This document shows positions 1-4,361 of a stretch of 7,472 nucleotides of DNA, one piece after another. A program made the translations under genes and the position numbers. The stretch is from Candidatus Stahliibacteriota bacterium (lineage in GTDB: Bacteria > Hydrothermota > Tepidihabitantia > SM23-42). Position 1 is the stretch's first letter, and every line of letters starts with the position of its first letter. The stretch covers positions 1 through 7,472 of the forward strand of contig SOIY01000244.1 in the NCBI GenBank assembly GCA_004376785.1. The letters run 5' to 3'. The notes below the pieces were generated by a model. It was not told the origin of the DNA. It worked only from the letters and a program-made list of their open reading frames with translations, and did no database searches.

Positions 1-43
1 AAATACCTAAAAAATCATTAACAAAGCACCAATATAATTCATT

Positions 44-72
44 ATAGTGTCTTTTTAATTTTAATACACTAT
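44..72. repeat. Weak inverted repeat in AT-rich upstream DNA
   Basis: Arms ATAGTGT (44-50) and ACACTAT (66-72) are perfect complements around a 15-nt T/A-rich loop, with looser complementarity continuing outwards. The sequence is so AT-rich that this could be chance. No T-run follows the right arm, so it is not a convincing terminator for a gene left of the window. Positions 1-90 hold nothing else I can support, and no coding frame reaches in from the left edge. Confidence 0.25.
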
Positions 73-91
73 TGTAATCATAATAAATTAA

Positions 92-121
92 TTGTCAAGA
101 TAAAAATGAGTTCTCTAGAAT
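92..121 (+). promoter_or_regulatory. Candidate distal promoter of the M48 peptidase gene
   Basis: A -35-like TTGTCA (92-97, 5/6 match to TTGACA) and a -10-like TAGAAT (116-121, 5/6 match to TATAAT) are separated by 18 nt. Transcription would start near 128 and give a leader of about 100 nt before the peptidase ATG. The -10 box lies inside the inverted repeat at 109-136, so a dimeric regulator bound there would occlude it. This is inferred from consensus only; AT-rich DNA yields chance matches, but the box pair plus the operator-like repeat makes this one more credible. Confidence 0.4.
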
Positions 122-136
122 TAATTGTAGAGAACT
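109..136. promoter_or_regulatory. Inverted repeat over the -10 box, operator-like
   Basis: AGTTCTCTA (109-117) and TAGAGAACT (128-136) are perfect 9-bp inverted arms around a 10-nt spacer, GAATTAATTG, which itself contains the palindrome AATTAATT. The arm centres are about 19 bp apart, close to two DNA turns, as expected for a dimeric repressor site. As RNA it could also form a hairpin, but no U-run follows, so it is not a standard terminator. The regulator is unknown and none is encoded in the window. Confidence 0.45.
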
Positions 137-186
137 TGATGACAGAGATTAGAAATCGATTACAGAGATACTTTCAATAAATTTTA

Positions 187-214
187 TTGACTAACTGAAG
201 GTATTGAGTATAAT
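187..214 (+). promoter_or_regulatory. Candidate proximal sigma70-type promoter
   Basis: TTGACT (187-192, 5/6) and a perfect TATAAT (209-214) are separated by 16 nt, the best promoter match in the window. The predicted start of transcription is about 220-222. That coincides with the GTG at 220, so translation either begins at ATG 235 after a very short leader or at GTG 220 on a nearly leaderless message. Confidence 0.55.
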
Positions 215-234
215 CACCGGTGAAAGAAAATAAG

Positions 235-1362
235 ATGCACCCGTTGATTGATAAAGAAAAACAAAAGCTGGCAAAGAAATATCGCAAAGATCATTTAAGG
301 TTGAGTATTATTTCTTATATCATCTCTGCAGTATTTTTGTTTGCCTTATTATACTTTAATATTTCCAAAAACTTCGTTGGTTTCCTGCACAGTTTTTTAG
401 AACCCAGGTTTTTCATTATCCTGGCATATTTTATTGGATTATACATAATCTATTCTGTGATCTCTTTACCTTTTGCATATATTGAAGGTTATAAGATTGA
501 ACACAAGTATGGTTTTTCAACCCAGAATTTTAAGGCATGGTTTAATGACTGGTTAAAATCATTTTTTGTAAGTTTTGTTCTCGGCGTCATTATTTTTGAA
601 GTAATCTATTTTATTACATATATATCACCGCATCTCTGGTGGCTCTGGCTTTCTATAATAATGATAATATTTAGTGTGATTCTTGCCAATCTTTTTCCTG
701 TTTTGATCCTGCCCCTTTTTTACAAAACATCGCCAATTGAAAACGAGAATTTGAAAAAAAGAATAGAAGAAATTTGTGAAAGGGTAAAAATAAATCTTCA
801 GGGTATTTTTAGTATTAACCTGAGTAGTAAATCAACCAAGGCAAATGCCGCAGTTGTTGGGCTTGGTAACACAAAAAGAATTTTGATTGGCGATACGCTT
901 ATTGCCTACTATACTGAAGACGAAATTATGTCAGCCCTTACTCACGAAATAACCCATTATAAAGAGCATCATATCCGGTGGTTAATTCTCTGGCAGTCTA
1001 TGGTAACAGTGGTACTGTTTTATATATTATATCGCATCCATCCCTTTTTCTATGAATTAGCAGGATTTGAAAAAATAAGTGAAGTCGCTGCATTTCCTGT
1101 ATTTGCCATAATCTTTGCTATTCTTTCTTTTATGACCCAACCATTGACCTCTTCCATAGCGAGATTCTATGAACGAAAGGCAGACCGGGGAGCCCTTAAC
1201 CTGACCAAAGATTCGAAAAGTTTTATTAGCCTGATGGCAAAATTCTGCAACAAGCAACTTTTGATTGCTTGTCCAAATCCATTTATAGAATGGTATAAAT
1301 ATTCTCATTCCTCACCAGGCAACCGCATCAAATTCGCAGAAACGTGGGAAGCTGAACAATAA
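235..1362 (+). CDS. Ste24-type M48 family membrane zinc metallopeptidase
   Basis: Integral membrane protease of the M48A (Ste24/CAAX prenyl protease 1) type, cleaving proteins at or in the cytoplasmic membrane. Counting from ATG 235 (375 aa), hydrophobic segments lie near residues 24-42, 59-82, 110-129, 134-162, 249-267 and 284-303. A Ste24-like N-terminal block (LPFAYIEGYKIEHKYGF, about 78-94) precedes the catalytic part. The zinc motif HEITH is at 237-241 and the third ligand is probably E313 of ERKAD. The C-terminal HSSPGNRI matches the family's conserved end. Length is slightly below the roughly 410-420 aa usual for the family. In bacteria, which generally lack prenylated CAAX proteins, a membrane quality-control role is more likely than prenyl-protein processing (inference). 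An in-frame GTG at 220 adds five residues (380 aa) and follows an in-frame TAA at 211. I prefer ATG 235 because GGTGA (219-223) sits upstream at workable spacing, while GTG 220 has no Shine-Dalgarno. The gene appears monocistronic, with tandem promoters before it and a terminator after it. Confidence 0.93.
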   Translation: MHPLIDKEKQKLAKKYRKDHLRLSIISYIISAVFLFALLYFNISKNFVGFLHSFLEPRFFIILAYFIGLYIIYSVISLPFAYIEGYKIEHKYGFSTQNFKAWFNDWLKSFFVSFVLGVIIFEVIYFITYISPHLWWLWLSIIMIIFSVILANLFPVLILPLFYKTSPIENENLKKRIEEICERVKINLQGIFSINLSSKSTKANAAVVGLGNTKRILIGDTLIAYYTEDEIMSALTHEITHYKEHHIRWLILWQSMVTVVLFYILYRIHPFFYELAGFEKISEVAAFPVFAIIFAILSFMTQPLTSSIARFYERKADRGALNLTKDSKSFISLMAKFCNKQLLIACPNPFIEWYKYSHSSPGNRIKFAETWEAEQ

Positions 1363-1397
1363 TTTCCAGACTAAGGCGCGAATATTAAACTAACAAC

Positions 1398-1429
1398 TTA
1401 GGGATTTAGCCAATTGGCTAAATCCCTAA
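1398..1429. repeat. Perfect 32-bp palindrome between convergent genes
   Basis: The half-site TTAGGGATTTAGCCAA (1398-1413) is followed directly by its exact reverse complement (1414-1429) with no spacer. It lies 35 nt after the peptidase stop. On the - strand it is followed by a U-rich GTTGTTAGTTTAATATT, so it could terminate transcription of the small - strand gene. On the + strand a T6 run (1445-1450) comes 15 nt later, too far for a normal terminator. It may be a bidirectional terminator, a protein-binding palindrome or one copy of a dispersed element; the sequence does not decide. Confidence 0.6.
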
Positions 1430-1457
1430 AAGGTCTGATACTCCTTTTTTGAATTCT

Positions 1458-1495
1458 GGGACAGGTCATGCAAGACCTGCCCCACATTTTTTTTT
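1458..1495 (+). terminator. Intrinsic terminator of the M48 peptidase gene
   Basis: GGGACAGGTC (1458-1467) pairs with GACCTGCCCC (1474-1483) around the loop ATGCAA, giving nine of ten pairs with one A-C mismatch. It is followed by ACA and a run of nine T (1487-1495). The T-run reaches into the TAA stop (complement of 1494-1496) of the convergent gene. On the - strand the stem pairs fully with one G-U, but no U-run follows in that direction, so it works mainly for the + strand transcript. Confidence 0.75.
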
Positions 1496-1835
1496 AAGCC
1501 TTTGCCTTGAATACGACTGTAGTAAATAATTCAATCAAGAACCCATAGATAATACCCATGACTATTGTACCGATGAAGATAGACATTCCTTTTTCTGGCA
1601 TAGCTATGGTAGGAAATGCCATTGGAAGGCTCACGAGGAAGCCGATAATTATGCCGTGGAGCCACCATTTTATTTTCAGGATACTTATACCAATGGTAAA
1701 TCCGATCAGGGTTCGGCCGAGAATTATAGAGACGACAATAAACCATGCTGGCCCACTTGCCGATGCAAGTCCGTAGCAGATAAACCCGAAGATCAATCCA
1801 AACAGGGTGGCAATAAATAATCTTTTTGTATTCAT
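1494..1835 (-). CDS. Small four-helix membrane protein, function unknown
   Basis: A 113-residue hydrophobic protein that I do not recognise as a named family. It starts at ATG (complement of 1833-1835) behind a near-ideal Shine-Dalgarno, AAGGAGG (complement of 1843-1849), 7 nt upstream, the strongest ribosome site in the window. Four hydrophobic stretches fit transmembrane helices at about residues 6-25, 30-51, 57-77 and 85-105, with glycine-rich helix faces (GLIFGFICYG, GRTLIGFTIG, GTIVMGIIYG). A basic start (NTKR), the KIKWW between helices 2 and 3 and the C-terminal KAKA suggest the N terminus, the helix 2-3 loop and the C terminus all face the cytoplasm. No soluble domain, catalytic motif or cysteine pair is visible. 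It stands alone, convergent with the peptidase and divergent from the exporter operon. It could be a small transport subunit or a membrane-stress protein, but nothing in the sequence says so. Confidence 0.75.
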   Translation of the reverse strand: MNTKRLFIATLFGLIFGFICYGLASASGPAWFIVVSIILGRTLIGFTIGISILKIKWWLHGIIIGFLVSLPMAFPTIAMPEKGMSIFIGTIVMGIIYGFLIELFTTVVFKAKA

Positions 1836-1896
1836 TATATCTCCTCCTTGTATTATAAAGATATTGAAAAATTTACGTTTGGCAATGCGTCAATGA

Positions 1897-1924
1897 TTGA
1901 CTTTAAGGGATTTTTGGGTAATAT
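1897..1924 (+). promoter_or_regulatory. Weak candidate promoter upstream of the hairpin cluster
   Basis: TTGACT (1897-1902, 5/6) and TAATAT (1919-1924, 4/6) are separated by 16 nt. A transcript from here would start near 1931 and carry the whole hairpin cluster. The -10 match is mediocre and the surroundings AT-rich, so this is tentative. Confidence 0.25.
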
Positions 1925-1964
1925 TGATGTAGTGGTTGTGAAAAAGATGTGCTATTTTTTATTG

Positions 1965-2091
1965 CAATGATTTTCTCATTGAAATACCTGATGAATCAGG
2001 TGACTACGGGGGTGCGGGAGAGCAATGTCTGATAAACCCCGCTCATCTGTGATGGGCGTAGGTAAATCATCTGCCTACCTTAAGCAGGGGT
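1965..2091 (+). ncRNA. Candidate structured RNA or REP-like hairpin cluster
   Basis: Several perfect helices occur in about 125 nt. CAATGA/TCATTG pairs at 1965-1970/1976-1981, and ACCTGA/TCAGGT at 1986-1991/1996-2001 with a TGAA loop. A three-way junction follows: CTAC/GTAG (2004-2007/2058-2061), GGGGT/ACCCC (2009-2013/2036-2040) and GCTCATC/GATGGGC (2041-2047/2051-2057, one G-U). The last two helices and the closing helix abut without gaps. A rival hairpin GTAGGTA/TGCCTAC (2058-2064/2072-2078) uses the same GTAG. ACCCCGCT (2036-2043) can instead pair with AGC-A-GGGGT (2083-2091). Mutually exclusive folds ahead of an operon suggest a regulatory leader, but the first operon gene begins over 300 nt later. 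I recognise no known riboswitch or ribozyme consensus. Read on the - strand, GTAG motifs next to hairpins resemble REP elements, the main alternative. Confidence 0.4.
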
Positions 2092-2166
2092 AACTACATG
2101 GGAGAAGAAAGAGACAGTTGTGACAAAAAAACAGAAGAAAAATGAAACTTTTTTTGTTATTTTGCG

Positions 2167-2172
2167 TATAAT
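2167..2172 (+). promoter_or_regulatory. Perfect -10 box, possible exporter operon promoter
   Basis: TATAAT occurs exactly, but the region about 17 nt upstream (2144-2149, GAAACT) is a poor -35, so activity would need an activator or upstream contacts. Transcription would start near 2179, leaving a leader of about 235 nt before the Yip1 gene and excluding the hairpin cluster from that transcript. Confidence 0.3.
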
Positions 2173-2202
2173 TTATATAAAAAGATGGTTTGAGTGGGTT
2201 TG

Positions 2203-2290
2203 AAAAGACTAATAAAAAGGGGTGAAAAGGGGAAAACAAGGATGAAAAAGGATGAATAAGGACAGGGAATAAGATGAATGTGAGACAGAA
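2203..2290 (+). repeat. Purine-rich strand with degenerate GGRTGAAAA repeats
   Basis: Pyrimidines are scarce on the + strand over nearly 90 nt. Short blocks such as GGGGTGAAAA, GGGGAAAACAA, GGATGAAAAA and GGATGAATAA recur at roughly 10-11 nt. No frame stays open through it, so it is not a coding repeat. It may be a replication-slippage product or a polypurine tract able to form unusual DNA structure. Function unknown. Confidence 0.4.
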
Positions 2291-2292
2291 AC

Positions 2293-2397
2293 AAATTCTA
2301 AATCATAATTTCTTAAGGTCAAAACTCCTTTGTTTTAACATTTGAATTTTGGTTATTAGATATTGTTTAGAATTTAGGATTTCGATATTAGAATTTA
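2293..2397. repeat. AT-rich imperfect inverted repeat, MITE-like
   Basis: The outer arms AAATTCTAAA (2293-2302) and TTTAGAATTT (2366-2375) are exact complements, and a second copy of TTAGAATTT lies at 2389-2397. In the centre, AAAAC (2321-2325) and GTTTT (2332-2336) form a short hairpin, with partial complementarity between. The right arm is built of degenerate GAATTT/AGAATTTAG units. From memory, this style resembles dispersed intergenic repeats in Planctomycetes and candidate-phylum genomes; I could not check that. It ends a few bases before the Yip1 ribosome site. Confidence 0.4.
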
Positions 2398-2415
2398 CAA
2401 AAAAGGGGTATGTGG

Positions 2416-3093
2416 ATGACTAAATTAATGGATATTTTTGCAGTGCCAACAAAGGTGTTCACAAGCTTAAAAGAAAAACCTGAATGGGTGACTCCATTTA
2501 TTATTGTCCTGGTTATTGCCGCACTCGGCGCTATAGTAACTGTGGGTATGACTAAAGATACAATAATCGCAAAGCAGGAAGAAGCGATGATAGAGAGGGG
2601 GATGAGTGATGAGCAGATAGAGCAGGCGCTCAAGGTTATGTCTGGTCCTTTAATGATAGTCACCAGTGCTATTGGAGCGATATTTTTCATTGTGGTTGTC
2701 CTTTTGCTTTTTAGCTTTGTGGTCAATCTTCTTTTACCTGTTTTTGATGGTACACGAGGATTCAAGATTGTTTTTTCAATTGTCTGTTTTTCAGCACTGA
2801 TTAAAGTACCTGGAACTCTATTACGATTAATCTTGATCGCAATAACCAAATCACCTTTTGTAACGACTTCACTTGCCCTGGTTATACCTAATCTCGCAAA
2901 GGATTCTTTTGTGTACCAATTGCTCGCCAGCTTTGACTTTTTTATTATCTGGGAGATGATTTTAGTAGGGCTCGGTATTAGTATTACTAACGAGATAAAA
3001 AAGCAAAATGCCTATATACTCGTTTTCCTTGTCTGGGCAATATCAGTCATAATAGGGATTTTATTGGGTGTAATGCGCGGACCTGGGGGATAA
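2416..3093 (+). CDS. Yip1-family multi-pass membrane protein
   Basis: A 225-residue polytopic membrane protein with the layout of the Yip1 domain family. It opens with a short amphipathic segment ending in PTKVFTSLKEKPEW (residues 11-24), followed by about five hydrophobic segments (27-45, 79-107, 116-142, 171-190, 198-217). The ASFDFFIIWEMILVGLGISI stretch before the last helix is typical of the family. An acidic, glutamine-rich loop (about 48-74) separates helices 1 and 2. The molecular role of bacterial Yip1 proteins is poorly known. Here it is the first gene of the exporter operon, 23 nt before the channel gene, which suggests an accessory or assembly role (inference from position). An in-frame ATG at 2410 would add MW, but the Shine-Dalgarno AAGGGG (2403-2408) lies only 1 nt from it and 7 nt from ATG 2416, so I chose the latter. 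Confidence 0.8.
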   Translation: MTKLMDIFAVPTKVFTSLKEKPEWVTPFIIVLVIAALGAIVTVGMTKDTIIAKQEEAMIERGMSDEQIEQALKVMSGPLMIVTSAIGAIFFIVVVLLLFSFVVNLLLPVFDGTRGFKIVFSIVCFSALIKVPGTLLRLILIAITKSPFVTTSLALVIPNLAKDSFVYQLLASFDFFIIWEMILVGLGISITNEIKKQNAYILVFLVWAISVIIGILLGVMRGPGG

Positions 3094-3116
3094 TGCATAG
3101 GGCGTAGGAGAATGAT

Positions 3117-4361
3117 ATGATACTTTTTTTGCTTTTAACACAGATTGATTCTCTTTCATTGAACCAGGCTATTGATATTGCTTTTTCTAATAGCCCTTCA
3201 TATTATGAGTCAAAGATTTCTTTAGACCAGTCGCGCATACTATATTACCAGGCACTTGCAAATATTCTGCCTGCAGTTTTTGTAACTGGTGCTTATACAA
3301 AGACTGAAGACAGCGGGTTATTGACTAATCCTTATTCAGGTTCAGCAAACCTCAGTGGGCCGATATTTGACGTGGATGTCATTTGTGCAATCTTTATTGG
3401 GGGTTATCAATTAAAGGGAACCAAGGTTCAGCATAAGGCTGATATTGCAGGTTTGATACTGAATTTAAAAACAGCTTATTATAATCTTATTAATGCCCGT
3501 GAACTTATATATTCATCAGAAATTGCAATCAAGATGGCTCAAGAAAATTTGAATTTGATTGAGATAAAATACAGTCTTGGTTCAGCATCAAAACTTGAGA
3601 TGCTGCAGGGTGAGGTTTTTTACTTGCGCGTACTACAGGACAGAGCAAAGGCAAGGACACTTCAAGCGATTGCTCAGGAAGAACTAAAATCTATTCTCGG
3701 CATAACCAACAACATCTTCCCAACGGATACATTGGTTGCACCTGATTCGGCTGAATTTCCTTCACTCGATTCCCTTGCTTTGATTTTAGAAAAGGTAAAT
3801 TACAATATACAGATTACTAAAGATATGAGGAATGTGGCAAAATTGGATTTAATAGCATCCTATTTAGCATTTCTTCCAAAGGTTTCGTACTTTTACGGCT
3901 ATACTTACAGTTCTGATTCACTCGTTTTTGATTTTCAACATTTTAAGGATAATTCTACAAAAAATTATGGTGTAAGCGTTTCGTTTCCGATTTTCGAAAT
4001 TAAATCATTAATCTTTAATCACCTTAATGCAAAAAAGGAATTGCAATTAAAAGAGTTCACAAAAAAGCGAGTAATATTAGAATCAGAAAAGTCATTGCGA
4101 ACAAATTATTATGCTTTGCGTGAAACCTATGACAGACTGCGATTTGCCGATAAGAGTCTTGATGCAGCAACTGAAGCAGTGATGATTGCCAAAGAGCAAT
4201 ATACGCTTGGGATTATCTCATTTTTAGACTTTTTGACTATTGAAAAGAATTGGTATGAGACAAAATTTTCATACATCTCAGCATTGAGCAGTTTTTATAC
4301 ACAGAGGACTAATCTATCGTATCTCTTGGGTAAATTATCATTCAATAAGGAGAAAAGATGA
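3117..4361 (+). CDS. TolC-family outer-membrane efflux channel protein
   Basis: A 414-residue outer-membrane efflux protein of the TolC/OEP type, expected to trimerise into a beta-barrel plus alpha-helical tunnel that carries exporter substrates across the periplasm and outer membrane. Two OEP repeats are visible, about residues 13-195 and 220-405. LSLNQAIDIAFSNSPSYYES opens the first. Each repeat carries the family's helix-turn pattern, near 154-168 (LGSASKLEMLQGEV) and 364-379 (LGIISFLDFLTIEKNW). Length fits the family. The signal peptide is unusually short: MILFLLLTQ runs straight into the mature-like sequence with no basic residue, and an in-frame TAG at 3105 excludes a longer start. The Shine-Dalgarno AGGAG (3106-3110) is 6 nt from ATG 3117. 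Its TGA stop overlaps the adaptor ATG by 4 nt (ATGA), so translation is probably coupled. Confidence 0.92.
   Translation: MILFLLLTQIDSLSLNQAIDIAFSNSPSYYESKISLDQSRILYYQALANILPAVFVTGAYTKTEDSGLLTNPYSGSANLSGPIFDVDVICAIFIGGYQLKGTKVQHKADIAGLILNLKTAYYNLINARELIYSSEIAIKMAQENLNLIEIKYSLGSASKLEMLQGEVFYLRVLQDRAKARTLQAIAQEELKSILGITNNIFPTDTLVAPDSAEFPSLDSLALILEKVNYNIQITKDMRNVAKLDLIASYLAFLPKVSYFYGYTYSSDSLVFDFQHFKDNSTKNYGVSVSFPIFEIKSLIFNHLNAKKELQLKEFTKKRVILESEKSLRTNYYALRETYDRLRFADKSLDAATEAVMIAKEQYTLGIISFLDFLTIEKNWYETKFSYISALSSFYTQRTNLSYLLGKLSFNKEKR

Larger units (their letters stand above)
1836..2415. other. 580-bp divergent intergenic region without a confident gene
   Basis: This gap separates the small - strand membrane gene from the + strand exporter operon. 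Left to right it holds the - strand ribosome site (1843-1849), a weak + promoter match (1897-1924), a hairpin cluster (1965-2091), a perfect TATAAT (2167-2172), a purine-rich strand (about 2203-2290), an AT-rich imperfect inverted repeat (2293-2397) and the ribosome site of the Yip1 gene (2403-2408). Stops break all frames into stretches shorter than about 35 codons. The gap is long compared with the other spacings here, consistent with regulatory or mobile non-coding content. Confidence 0.7.

Noticed and set aside
1057..1308. 83-codon open frame on the - strand inside the M48 peptidase gene
   Set aside because: It is opposite conserved catalytic coding sequence (ERKAD region), with no recognisable domain or ribosome site.
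1558..1776. 72-codon + strand frame opposite the small membrane gene
   Set aside because: The - strand frame has a near-ideal ribosome site and coherent transmembrane pattern; the + frame has neither.
1852..1857. TATAAT on the - strand as promoter of the small membrane gene
   Set aside because: Its transcription start would fall near 1845, inside the AAGGAGG ribosome site, and no -35 lies at normal spacing (TTGCCA is 22 nt away).
1981..2007. Hammerhead ribozyme, because CTGATGA follows GAAA here
   Set aside because: GAAA and CTGATGA are only a few nucleotides apart, leaving no room for stem III or stem I, and no GAAA follows a stem II downstream. CTGATGA is simply part of the ACCTGA/TCAGGT hairpin.
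1965..2097. Known riboswitch (TPP, cobalamin, glycine, cyclic-di-GMP, purine, SAM) or group II intron domain V
   Set aside because: I compared the region from memory with each conserved core and found no match; the helices present are of a different arrangement.
2388..2849. 153-codon open frame on the - strand opposite the Yip1 gene
   Set aside because: It lies antisense to a gene with a clear family pattern and good ribosome site, and its own start has no Shine-Dalgarno. Its threonine/isoleucine-rich translation looks like the complement of a membrane protein gene.
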